A DNA stretch of 35,972 bases from an uncultured Alistipes sp. (lineage in GTDB: Bacteria; Bacteroidota; Bacteroidia; Bacteroidales; Rikenellaceae), in contig URBJ01000012.1 of NCBI GenBank assembly GCA_900546005.1, forward strand, positions 1-35,972. The letters are read 5' to 3'. The notes beneath the pieces were generated by a model. That model was not told where the DNA came from and searched no databases. It saw only the letters and a list, made by a program, of their open reading frames with translations. Positions within the stretch are counted from its first letter, which is position 1. Every line of letters starts with the position of its first letter. The position numbers were made by a program, and so were the translations under genes. Below are positions 24,201 to 31,759 of this stretch, in pieces.

Positions 24201-26032
24201 AGACGGGGCAGCTTGGTGTACGCGGAGCGGTTCGAGTCGATTCGCTGACGTACGAGGGACGCCGGGTGGCAGATCTCTATCTGTCCGGAGCATTTCGTCA
24301 GGATACGCTGCATACGGAGGTTGTAGCCCAAATGGATCTGAACGGAGCACGGGCTTTGGCTCTGCAAGGTGAGATGCTCTCGGATTCCACCGGAACGTCG
24401 TCGGCAATCGATCTGGATCTGGCCGGACTGCCTTTGGCTGCGGCTCAGGCTTTCTTGCCGGAGGGAACGATCGGGGTGTCGGGTTCGTTGCAGGGACACC
24501 TGAACTATCGCGATACGTTGTCCCGTCCCGTATTGTCGGGTGGGCTCTGGTTTACCGATACGCGGGTCGATGTGCCAATGATCGGAACCTCGTTCGGGAT
24601 GGCTCCGGATACGATTTCGATTGAGAATAGCGTTTTGCAGTTTTCGAATTACGGGATTGTCGCACCGAATAAAGAAAAACTCTTTGTGGACGGGACCGTC
24701 GACCTGAACGGGGTCGATCACCGGATTCGGGTGGATACCCGATTGCATGCCGACCGATTCCAGTTTGTCGATGTGGCACGTAGCCGCAAGACAATGGTCT
24801 ACGGGACGGGCTACATGGGGCTGAATGCCTCGGCACGCGGTGCGATCGACGATCTGGCGATTCGGGGTAATGTAAAACTGCTGCCCGGAACGGCGGTCAG
24901 CTACGTGATGCAGGAGTCGGCTATTTCCGATTTGCAGAATCAGACGCAACAGATGGTCGAGTTCGTTTCGTTCAACGATACGACATCGATGGCCGATACA
25001 TTGCGAGTTCCCTCGTTGCGGATCGGGGGGCTCGATCTGCTGCTCGAGGCGGATATCGATCCGTCGGTCCGTTTGGGCGTCGACCTGTCAGAGGATGGGC
25101 AGAACCGGGTCGACCTGCAGGGTGGCGGAACCCTGACCTATGCGATCAATCGTCTGGGCGATGCCTCGTTCACCGGGCGGTATGTCGTTCAGAGCGGTAC
25201 GGTCCGGTACAACCCTCCGGTTATCTCCCAGAAAAATTTCAATATCACGCAGGGCAGCTATGTGGAGTGGCTCGGCGATTTGATGAATCCGATGTTGAAC
25301 ATTACGGCAGTCGAGACGGTCCGTACGAATGTGACCTCCGATGACGGCAGCGGAAATGACCGTTCGGTATCGTTCGATATCAGCGTTATGTTGCGGAACC
25401 GGCTCGATGAGCTCTCCGTCAGTTTCGGGCTGTCGGCTCCAACCGATCTGACGATGCAGAACCAACTCTCGTCGATGACGGCCGAAGAGCGGGCCGATCA
25501 GGCGATGGGGCTGTTGATCTATAATACCTACACCGGACCCGGAACGACCGCAAAGGTCAATACTTCAAATCCGATCAATACATTCATTACGAAAGAGCTG
25601 AACCAGTGGGCGCAGAACAATCTGAAGGGAGTCGATCTGAGTTTCGGAATCGATACATACGATAAAACGGCGGTTTCGGGAGAGACCGGCACCCGGACCG
25701 ACTATTCGTATCAGCTCTCGAAAAATCTCTTTAACAGTCGGGTTCGGGCGATGATCGGCGGAAAGTTCAGTACGGATGCCGATCCGACGGAGAATCTGAA
25801 GGAGAATCTGATCGATGATGTGGCGTTGGAGTATCAGTTGACCAAAAGGGATAATATGTTTCTGAAGCTGTTCCGCCATACGGGATATGAGAGTATTCTG
25901 GAAGGAGAGGTGACGGAGACGGGAATAGGTTTTGTAATTCGGAAAAGAGTGCTGAAAATTTCCGATCTGTTCCGGGTCGTACGGGAACGGGTTCGGAAGA
26001 ATGAAGCGGAAAATCAGAACGGAGAACGATGA
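21281..26032 (+). CDS. tamB: TamB-family translocation and assembly module protein
   Basis: 1583 aa, in the size range of large AsmA-like TamB proteins. An N-terminal signal anchor (YTVRIVLCGILLVILLVGSLYV, about residues 9-30, given as a region) is followed by a very long beta-rich body (AsmA-like start LTLSGFRLKFPLRLSVGP). The C-terminal TamB/DUF490 domain (about 1150-1570) includes YVVQSGTVRYNPPVISQKNF and QGSYVEWLGDLMNP. TamB spans the periplasm as a hydrophobic groove, linking the inner membrane to the TamA barrel, and is implicated in outer-membrane protein insertion and phospholipid transport. Its stop codon overlaps the start of the BamA/TamA-like gene by 4 nt (ATGA), so the two are translationally coupled. 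Confidence 0.93.
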   Translation: MKKGRVVRYTVRIVLCGILLVILLVGSLYVPFVQDFVCRQAERYMKRHANIELTLSGFRLKFPLRLSVGPASVVAAEGDTLFRCGSVDLDVAFLPLLRGEVVVRRFDTKEILFAYADSVSGMKLRVETGEMNLPQDRIGLSDKKIDLDRIDLRRVRVGLAVGRSVEDTVVKDTAAVPWRIGVRQILLDGVDFSMTTFAESQKLQVRLDTCRIDSAAVSMPQQSVSVHDLLLRGGATVFRTKPVPPQNPAGASEPSEQPAADSSSLWTISLGRLALADYAVEYDSGIGAGAIPETFDPNHIVLTGVNLSADSVFYRGEDLRVDLVSLAAKERSGLEIVGLNGTVRMDSREVRLASLDLKTGHSSLWLDAKADRGVLSGESKAALRAKFDMAVGLRDVMYAVPLENRALRRVLLSREVFGSGSVRGTLGNVKAETELDMPHAFGFSLDGSASIPTTSHPLSARSEFSLQTKDSAFYRSLLAAFAMEEAVAVPSGTMLSGTFAIQGDELAPDIRLSVDSGYLKVHGTFDPTKKQYAGTVAGESFPLCRILPGQSFGYLGMDGTVRGEGFDVYAPQSNAEVDLTVNRFDFKGYDYGKLAVKAALSQGALTGHLSDSSQALRFDIDVDGRLSGPDRSIVLDGRLDTCNFYGLNLMSEPFAAAADFRVSAASDSSGVQTARVALDRIELWTDGQKTDIRPTEASVSTGKDGSAAAVHSGDLDLRFTASGPIDSVSGAFGRLSGQATKWMGKGTFDMDSVASVLPVFRLAGTAGAHNLLNGFLSTKGVQFDSLALDVESGYAKGPDVALRLTGLTTGKMALDTVAVHLGKQERKMVFDVGLHGRPTASVDVADVRFSGFLVDSTVRLQCVQTDRQGDIGYNFGWNGVWSDSTITVRMDEQPVFGFAQWTVNPNNYLSYRLKKAFAADFRLSHENKRVSVVTQQDSVVVNIAGINVESTLKPLPGMPPLGGMFGADAAFKMETGQLGVRGAVRVDSLTYEGRRVADLYLSGAFRQDTLHTEVVAQMDLNGARALALQGEMLSDSTGTSSAIDLDLAGLPLAAAQAFLPEGTIGVSGSLQGHLNYRDTLSRPVLSGGLWFTDTRVDVPMIGTSFGMAPDTISIENSVLQFSNYGIVAPNKEKLFVDGTVDLNGVDHRIRVDTRLHADRFQFVDVARSRKTMVYGTGYMGLNASARGAIDDLAIRGNVKLLPGTAVSYVMQESAISDLQNQTQQMVEFVSFNDTTSMADTLRVPSLRIGGLDLLLEADIDPSVRLGVDLSEDGQNRVDLQGGGTLTYAINRLGDASFTGRYVVQSGTVRYNPPVISQKNFNITQGSYVEWLGDLMNPMLNITAVETVRTNVTSDDGSGNDRSVSFDISVMLRNRLDELSVSFGLSAPTDLTMQNQLSSMTAEERADQAMGLLIYNTYTGPGTTAKVNTSNPINTFITKELNQWAQNNLKGVDLSFGIDTYDKTAVSGETGTRTDYSYQLSKNLFNSRVRAMIGGKFSTDADPTENLKENLIDDVALEYQLTKRDNMFLKLFRHTGYESILEGEVTETGIGFVIRKRVLKISDLFRVVRERVRKNEAENQNGER

Positions 26033-28323
26033 AGCGGGTGTTGAAGATAGGAGTTGCATTGCTGTGTGGGGCTATGGCGGCTTGTTCTACGACGAGTCGT
26101 CTGACCGATGGCGAGGTGCTGTATACGGGTGTCAAGAAGATCGACATAAAACCCGATTCGGGAGTGGTTCTCTCGTCGGATGTTGTCTCGGCCGTGAAGG
26201 AACCGTTGTCGGTGGCCCCGAACAATCCGTTGTATGCTCCCTATTGGCGAACGCCGTTCCCGATCGGACTTTGGGCCTACAATCATCTCTATACCCCCAA
26301 GGAAAAGGGTTTTCGTTACTGGCTCTATCGGAAACTCTCCAAAACCCCGATTCTGATCTCCAAAGTGCAGCCGGAGTACCGGACGAAGTATGTTTTGGAT
26401 CAGTTGAGCCAGTTCGGCTATTTCGATGCCTCGGCGACGTATGAACTCCTGCCGAGACGAAATCCGAAAAAGGCGAAAGTGTCGTATCATGTCCGGGTAG
26501 GCGAGCCCTCTTGTTACAGTTCGATCGAATATCTGGATTTCGGCGGTGTGGGCACGAGTTTGGTCGACAGCCTGAGAAAAACCTCGTTGTTGCGCAGCGG
26601 TGCACAGTACAATGCCGACAGCATGTCGCTCGAACGAAACCGGGTTGCTTCGATCTTGCGTGATCGGGGGTACTACTATTTCCGGCCGGAGTATATCGGT
26701 TATCTGGCCGATACGTCGTTGGCTGCTCGACAGGTGGCTCTGAGGATGTGGTTGCGTCCCGGAACCCCGCCGGCCGTGCTGGTGCCCTATAAGGTGGGGC
26801 GTGTGACGGTCCGATTGATGCAACCGAATCGCGGTCCGGTCGATACACTGCACATATCCGGGATGGAGGTGATTACGCAACAGCCGATGAAGATACGGCC
26901 GAGGCTGCTGTCGAAGTCCATCAAAGTGCGCTCGGACGATCTGCTTACCGTCAAACGTCAGACCGAAACCCAGAATGCCCTGAATAGCCTCGGTATTTTC
27001 CGGTCGGTCAATATGGGGGTTACTTCGTTGGACTCGTTGAAAGGTACGGATCGGGCCGATGTGAACATATCGGCGACGTTCGACTATCCGATCGAGGCGG
27101 AATTCGAGACGAACGTGACCTCGAAGTCGAACAGCTTTCTGGGGCCGGGCATGCAGCTCACCTTGAGTAACAACAACCTGTTCCGTGGCGGCGAGGTGCT
27201 GTCGCTGCGGCTGAACGGAAATTACGAGTGGGAGACCGGTAAGAAGAATACGGACGGAGGGTCGGTGCGCCTCAATTCCTACGAATTCGGGTTGAGCGCT
27301 TCGTTGGATCTGAAACGCCTGCTGCTGCCTCGCTGGATGATTCGTCGCAATCCCTATCCGGCACGGACGTCGTTTCAGATCGGTGCCGACTTGATGAACC
27401 GTCCGAAATTTTTCCGGATGATGTCGTTCGATATTTCGACCGAGTACGACTTCCAGTCCTCGGCCAACAGCTACCATACATTGTCGCTGCTCAAGTTGGT
27501 CTACAACAACCTGCTGCATACGACAGCGTCGTTCGATCAGACGATGGCCGAAAATCCGGCCATTGCGTTGAGCTTCAAGGATCAGTTTATTCCCTCGATG
27601 AGTTACGCCTATACGTTCGATAAGATGTACGGTCCGGATCGTCTTTTCTGGAAAAATACGGTGTCGTCGGCCGGAAATCTTTTCTATCTGGCATGGGAAC
27701 TCAGTGGCGACCACGGGACGAAAGAGCTTTTCGGGAACCGCTTTGCCCAGTTTGTGAAAAATGTGAGCGAACTGAAGTTCTATCAACAGGTCGGACGCAA
27801 ACAGAACATGATCGCCTATCGTTTTCTGGTCGGGGTGGGATATGCATACGGAAATATGAATGTACTGCCGTACAGCGAGCAGTTCTATATCGGTGGGGCG
27901 AACAGCATACGTGCGTTTACTGTGCGTACGTTGGGACCGGGCAGCTACCGCCCGCCGGAGAGCAATCGGAACGGCTATCTGGACCAGACCGGCGACTTCA
28001 AGTTAGAGGCCAATGTCGAGTTCCGTTTTGGCCTGATGGGGCGGCTCAACGGTGCCGTATTTCTGGATGCGGGAAATATCTGGCTGCTCCGTAACGACCC
28101 GCAGCGTCCCGGAGGCGAGTTGCGTTGGAAAGGATTTTGGAATCAGATTGCCCTCGGGACGGGTGTGGGGTTGAGGTACGACATCAGCTACCTCGTGCTT
28201 CGGCTTGATCTGGGTATCGCACTGCATACGCCCTATCCGAATCCCGACAAACCGGGCTATTACAACATTTCGAATTTCCGTGACGGACTTGGTCTGCATC
28301 TGGCGATCGGTTATCCGTTCTGA
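26029..28323 (+). CDS. tamL: Lipoprotein BamA/TamA-family outer-membrane protein (TamL-like)
   Basis: 764 aa. A lipoprotein signal peptide with lipobox MAAC places the lipidated Cys at residue 19. POTRA-like domains occupy about residues 30-350 (KVSYHVRVGEP, ILRDRGYYYFRPEYIG). A C-terminal Omp85 beta-barrel (about 360-764) shows YIGGANSIRAFTVRTLGPG, the conserved VRGF-like loop of barrel family members, and ends in Phe (AIGYPF), the usual beta-signal. Classical TamA and BamA are not lipoproteins; Bacteroidota carry this lipidated version (TamL) next to tamB, as here. The pair should work in outer-membrane assembly or lipid homeostasis. The name is assigned by context and lipobox. Confidence 0.88.
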   Translation: MKRVLKIGVALLCGAMAACSTTSRLTDGEVLYTGVKKIDIKPDSGVVLSSDVVSAVKEPLSVAPNNPLYAPYWRTPFPIGLWAYNHLYTPKEKGFRYWLYRKLSKTPILISKVQPEYRTKYVLDQLSQFGYFDASATYELLPRRNPKKAKVSYHVRVGEPSCYSSIEYLDFGGVGTSLVDSLRKTSLLRSGAQYNADSMSLERNRVASILRDRGYYYFRPEYIGYLADTSLAARQVALRMWLRPGTPPAVLVPYKVGRVTVRLMQPNRGPVDTLHISGMEVITQQPMKIRPRLLSKSIKVRSDDLLTVKRQTETQNALNSLGIFRSVNMGVTSLDSLKGTDRADVNISATFDYPIEAEFETNVTSKSNSFLGPGMQLTLSNNNLFRGGEVLSLRLNGNYEWETGKKNTDGGSVRLNSYEFGLSASLDLKRLLLPRWMIRRNPYPARTSFQIGADLMNRPKFFRMMSFDISTEYDFQSSANSYHTLSLLKLVYNNLLHTTASFDQTMAENPAIALSFKDQFIPSMSYAYTFDKMYGPDRLFWKNTVSSAGNLFYLAWELSGDHGTKELFGNRFAQFVKNVSELKFYQQVGRKQNMIAYRFLVGVGYAYGNMNVLPYSEQFYIGGANSIRAFTVRTLGPGSYRPPESNRNGYLDQTGDFKLEANVEFRFGLMGRLNGAVFLDAGNIWLLRNDPQRPGGELRWKGFWNQIALGTGVGLRYDISYLVLRLDLGIALHTPYPNPDKPGYYNISNFRDGLGLHLAIGYPF

Positions 28324-28335
28324 TGTTCGTTCCGT

Positions 28336-28366
28336 TTTGTGTACAAAGAGGAAATCGCTATTTTTG
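28336..28366 (+). promoter_or_regulatory. Near-ideal Bacteroidota promoter for the HAD gene
   Basis: TTTG (28336-28339), exactly 19 nt, then TATTTTTG (28359-28366) is a full consensus match, 26 nt before the ATG at 28393. It means the HAD gene need not depend on the tam transcript. Confidence 0.8.
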
Positions 28367-28392
28367 CGTGTTCAAAACCGAAGACAAAGAGT

Positions 28393-29043
28393 ATGGAAAC
28401 GAAATTGATAATATTCGATCTGGACGGTACGCTGCTCGACACGATCGACGATCTGGCTGCGGCGACCAATCACGCGTTGAAGTTGAACGGATTTCCGACC
28501 CACGAGCGGGCGGCCTATCGCTATTTCGTGGGCAATGGCATCACGAAGTTGGTCGAACGGGCCCTGCCCGAGGCCTCGCGCGATGAGGCGACGATCGTAC
28601 ACGTCCGTCAGGATTTCGTGGCCTATTATTCGGATCACAATACCGATCTGACGAAACCCTATCCCGGAATCGAGGCGTTGGTTGCCGAGTTGCAGCATCG
28701 CGGAATACGGATGGCTGTAGCTTCGAACAAGTATCAGGCGGCGACGGCCAAACTGATTGCACGGTTTTTCCCGGAAGGGACGTTCGACGTGGTGTTCGGA
28801 CAGCGTGAGGGCATCGAGCCGAAACCCGATCCGACGATTGTGTTCGATATTCTGAAGCAGGTCGGGATCGCTCCGGAAGCGACGCTCTATATGGGCGATT
28901 CGAAGGTGGATATGCAGACGGCGGCCAACAGCGGCCTGCGTTCCGTCGGGATAACGTGGGGATTCCGTCCCCGTGCCGAGCTGGAGGAGCATGGAGCAAC
29001 ATTCATCATCGATCGGCCCGAACAGTTGCTCGATCTGTTGTAG
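28393..29043 (+). CDS. gph: HAD-family hydrolase, phosphoglycolate phosphatase-like
   Basis: 216 aa. HAD motif I is FDLDGT with nucleophile D9 and acid/base D11. Motif II is the Ser in VASNKYQ, motif III the Lys in GIEPKPDP, and motif IV YMGDSKVDM. A helical cap domain lies between motifs I and II (about 17-85), the subclass used by phosphoglycolate phosphatases (Gph) that remove 2-phosphoglycolate formed by DNA repair or side reactions. Beta-phosphoglucomutase and pyrophosphatase (PpaX) relatives look similar, so the substrate is not certain. ATG 28393 is chosen over the frame's start at 28339, which lies inside the promoter. It follows tamL but has its own promoter. Confidence 0.82.
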   Translation: METKLIIFDLDGTLLDTIDDLAAATNHALKLNGFPTHERAAYRYFVGNGITKLVERALPEASRDEATIVHVRQDFVAYYSDHNTDLTKPYPGIEALVAELQHRGIRMAVASNKYQAATAKLIARFFPEGTFDVVFGQREGIEPKPDPTIVFDILKQVGIAPEATLYMGDSKVDMQTAANSGLRSVGITWGFRPRAELEEHGATFIIDRPEQLLDLL

Positions 29044-29292
29044 CGTCGTCGGAAGCGGAGTGTGTCCCGTGCATTTTTTTTAGACGACGAATGAGGGATG
29101 GTAGCTGTGGGGAGATACACTGTGTGTGGTAGGGTGTTTTGTGATAACGGTGCCGGCGGGCGATGTTCCGGAAGTTTTCGTGTTTGGGAATGGCGGTGTC
29201 GGACGGCGATTTGAGAGATAGAAAAACGGAGCCGGTTAGCTGATGGAGCGATGATTCAGAGTGCTCTTTTCTGTGATTTCTATTGTTGTTAA

Positions 29293-29488
29293 GCCTTGTA
29301 ATTGTGAAGTTCGCTTTTGCGAAGTGCTTGCTTTTGTGGAGTCGTGGGGTTCTGTGTTTACGAGGTTTACCCTCTTGTCTATTCCTTTGCTCGTGAGGCT
29401 CCTGCTTTTTGAAGTCCCTGCTCTTGTTGATTTTGTGCGTGCGTGGTAACTCCTGTGCTTGCGAAATCTCTATTCTTGAAAAGACCCT
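29293..29488 (+). repeat. Degenerate short repeats in a noncoding stretch
   Basis: The 539-nt gap 29044-29582 holds no convincing gene. Within it, units close to GCTYTTGYGAAGTCYCT recur: 29313-29325, 29330-29343, 29389-29403, 29404-29419, 29420-29435, 29455-29471 and 29472-29488. Several abut directly, others are spaced irregularly. The plus strand is rich in G and T. 29044-29290 shows nothing I can name beyond a T8 run near 29074-29081. Confidence 0.5.
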
Positions 29489-29514
29489 ACGTCCTGAATT
29501 TTGTGAATAAATAT

Positions 29515-29556
29515 AAGAGCGGGAGGAGTGATAAAAGTTTCACTCCTCCCGCTCTT
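29515..29556. terminator. Terminator of the trp operon
   Basis: AAGAGCGGGAGGAGTG (29515-29530) is exactly complementary to 29541-29556 around a 10-nt loop, 26 nt beyond the trpA stop. A/T-rich sequence flanks it on both sides. Confidence 0.9.
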
Positions 29557-29582
29557 CTTGTTGCAGAGATACCGGTATGAAT

Positions 29583-30343
29583 CTATTTGCCGAGGGCCTT
29601 TAACAGCTTCTCGATGGCTGGTCCCGGCTTCCCTTCCTCCTCGAGCAGCGAAACGAATTTGCTGCCGATGATAGCTCCCGATGCGTTTTCGCAGGCAGAA
29701 CGGAAGGTCTCGGCGTTCGATATGCCGAATCCGATCAGACAGGGATTCCGTAACCCCATCGAGTGGATGTGTCGGAAATAGGCCTGTTTCTGTTCGTCGA
29801 AACTCCGTTGGGCTCCGGTCGTAGCGGCTGACGAAACCATATAGATGAATCCGTCCGTGTGGGCATCGATTTGGCGGATGCGTTCGTCATCCGTCTCTGG
29901 GGTAATCAGCATGATGACCTTTACGTCGTACCGTTGGGCCGTTTCCCGATAGTGTTCCATGTATTCGCGGAAGGGCAGATCGGGGATAATGCAGCCGTCG
30001 ATGCCGTATTCGGCACATTTGCGACAGAAGTTCTCAAATCCGAATTGCATGATCGGGTTCAGGTAGCCCATCAGAATCAACGGAATGTCGACCGTTTGAC
30101 GAATCTCTTTCAACTGTTCGAAAAGCAGTTTGAGGCTCATGCCGTTGCGCAGGGCATGGGTCGCTGCACCCTGAATGACAACTCCGTCGGCCATCGGATC
30201 GCTGAACGGAATGCCGATTTCGATCATGTCGACCCCGTGGTCCTGAAGCGTGCGGATCGTTTCGGCGGTGCTGTCGAGTGTCGGGGTGCCCGCACAGAAA
30301 TAGATGGAGAGAATACCCTCCTTTTTTTGTTGATGCGATTCAT
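29583..30343 (-). pseudogene. trpA: Tryptophan synthase alpha chain, frame broken near the N-terminus
   Basis: From the catalytic [15 protein letters not shown] (start 30227) to the end (KLLKALGK) the sequence is a normal TrpA, which cleaves indole-3-glycerol phosphate and channels indole to TrpB. The expected start MNRIN (ATG 30343-30341) lies 4 nt after the trpF stop but reads into a stop about 40 codons later. The TrpA frame with [18 protein letters not shown] is in another register, entered only if one base is added in the A7 tract just after MNRIN. With that repair the product is 253 aa, MNRINKKKEGILS..., still about 4 residues short of typical TrpA, so a deletion of 13 nt rather than 1 is possible. 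It may be a real lesion, slippage-corrected or a sequence error. Confidence 0.85.
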
Positions 30344-30347
30344 ATCC

Positions 30348-30959
30348 TTAATGTTTTTTGATTTGTTCAACGAATTTGCGTACCGTATCGACCTGTTTTA
30401 GTCCCGGAGCTGACTCAAAGCGACTATTTAGATCAAAACCTATAAGGTGTTTATTGTTAATAGTTTTTAACTTGTCAATATCTTCGACTCCTATTCCGCC
30501 ACTCAGCAAAAATGGGGTGTTTCCGCGATAAGTGTCGAGCAGACCCCAGTCGAATTTCTGTCCGCTACCTCCGTGTGCAGGGGTTTTTGTGTCGAAGAGA
30601 AAGTAGGTACAGCGCCCTGAATAGGGAATGGTTGCCTGAAAGTCTTCGGCCGTGGCGATTGGAAAGGCTTTGATCGTTCGCAGACCACGTGTTTCGAGCA
30701 TGTGGCAAAAATCGGGTGATTCATGTCCGTGTAACTGAATGTAGTCCAGTTGAAATAGATCGGCTATCGAAAGTATCTCTTCCATGCTTTCGTTTACGAA
30801 AACTCCGACCCGTTTGACCTTTTTCGGTAGGTATTCCGGGCGTTTCGGAACGTATCGCGACGAGGCCGGATAGAAGATGAATCCCATCCAGTCGATGCCG
30901 GTCTGCTCGATGTCTCGGATGTTTTTCGAATCTCTCATGCCGCACATTTTCACGATCAT
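30348..30959 (-). CDS. trpF: Phosphoribosylanthranilate isomerase
   Basis: 203 aa, a TIM-barrel enzyme doing the Amadori rearrangement of phosphoribosylanthranilate to CdRP, the third step of tryptophan synthesis. The start MIVKMCGMRDS carries the catalytic Cys (KMCG, residue 6). YIQLHGHES, the Asp of YFLFDTKTPAHGG and LSGGI/IGFDLNSRFE of the phosphate site follow. It is a separate gene, not fused to trpC as in E. coli. It sits 7 nt after trpC and 4 nt before trpA. A local AT-rich patch (about 30420-30480) does not disturb the frame. Confidence 0.95.
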   Translation of the reverse strand: MIVKMCGMRDSKNIRDIEQTGIDWMGFIFYPASSRYVPKRPEYLPKKVKRVGVFVNESMEEILSIADLFQLDYIQLHGHESPDFCHMLETRGLRTIKAFPIATAEDFQATIPYSGRCTYFLFDTKTPAHGGSGQKFDWGLLDTYRGNTPFLLSGGIGVEDIDKLKTINNKHLIGFDLNSRFESAPGLKQVDTVRKFVEQIKKH

Positions 30960-30966
30960 AGGTCTG

Positions 30967-31752
30967 TTAATTTAAAGCGTTAATAAAGCTTTTGAGAGAG
31001 TCTCCCGGGGCTTCGGTTTTCATGAAATTTTCGCCGATCAGAAAACCTTTGAATCCGATGGCCCGCAACTCTTTTACGGTGTCTGGATTCGATATGCCGC
31101 TTTCAGAGATCGGGGTTGCCTCTTGGGGCATCTGCTCGATTAGTCGGAAAGAGTTCGCTACATCGGTGTGGAAAGAGCCGAGATTACGGTTGTTTACGCC
31201 GAGTATGTCGATATACTCTGAATAGTAGTCGAGCTCTGATTGATCGTGTATTTCGAGCAGCACCTCAAGTTCTAATTGATGTGCAGTTTCAGCTAACCGG
31301 AGACATTGTTCCTGAGTCAGGGCTGCGGCGATCAGCAGTACGGCATCGGCTCCGAGTGCCCGGCTCTCCACCAACTGAAACTCGTCGATCGTGAAGTCTT
31401 TCCGGAGAATCGGGAGGGTGCATGTTTGCCGGGCTGCGCGCAGGTCGTCGTCCGTGCCCCCGAAATAGGGAGTGTCGGTCAGAACGGACAGGGCGGTTGC
31501 TCCGGCCTGCTGGTAGGCACGAACGACGCTTTGTACGTCGGCGTCACGGTTGATCCACCCTTTCGACGGAGAGCGACGTTTGAATTCGGAAATAATCCCC
31601 GTCGAGGAGGAGCGCAGGGCTTCCCGCAGAGAGTGGCGTGTGGTACGCGGAGTTTCGGCTTGTCGGTAGAGGGCCTGAAGATCCGTTTCCCGTTTCCTCC
31701 GGTCGACCTCAGCTCTCTTTGTTGCGATGATCTCTTGCAAAATATCTTTCAT
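30967..31752 (-). CDS. trpC: Indole-3-glycerol phosphate synthase
   Basis: 261 aa TIM barrel that closes the indole ring by decarboxylating CdRP, the fourth step of the pathway. Family residues seen: K58 in SEFKRRSPSKG, the general-acid Lys in LPILRKDF, GADAVLLIAA, the Asn/Arg of LGVNNRNL and the catalytic Glu in ISESGI. It has no TrpF fusion. It is 7 nt from trpD and 7 nt from trpF, so it belongs to the same transcript. Strong assignment. Confidence 0.96.
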   Translation of the reverse strand: MKDILQEIIATKRAEVDRRKRETDLQALYRQAETPRTTRHSLREALRSSSTGIISEFKRRSPSKGWINRDADVQSVVRAYQQAGATALSVLTDTPYFGGTDDDLRAARQTCTLPILRKDFTIDEFQLVESRALGADAVLLIAAALTQEQCLRLAETAHQLELEVLLEIHDQSELDYYSEYIDILGVNNRNLGSFHTDVANSFRLIEQMPQEATPISESGISNPDTVKELRAIGFKGFLIGENFMKTEAPGDSLKSFINALN

Positions 31753-31759
31753 GGTTCGG

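Noticed and set aside
22130..24949. Very long open frame (939 codons) antisense to tamB
   Set aside because: It has no signal, domain or sensible composition (rich in R, H, Q, S) and is the mirror of the codon bias of tamB; the sense frame has full TamB domain structure.
26014..27786. 590-codon open frame antisense to the tamL gene
   Set aside because: Same cause: a shadow of a GC-biased coding frame, with no recognisable domain, overlapping a clear Omp85 gene.
29261..29449. 62-codon open frame in the repeat-bearing gap
   Set aside because: It is hydrophobic by composition only, consists of the degenerate repeat units, and has no promoter or family similarity.
29293..29488. CRISPR array
   Set aside because: Units are too short, vary in sequence, and lack regular unique spacers; no cas gene is in the window.
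30315..30343. Programmed ribosomal frameshift in trpA as the main explanation
   Set aside because: The A7 tract could slip, but the first slip position would mispair at CAA, trpA is not known to use recoding, and the predicted N-terminus is also too short; a lesion or error is simpler.
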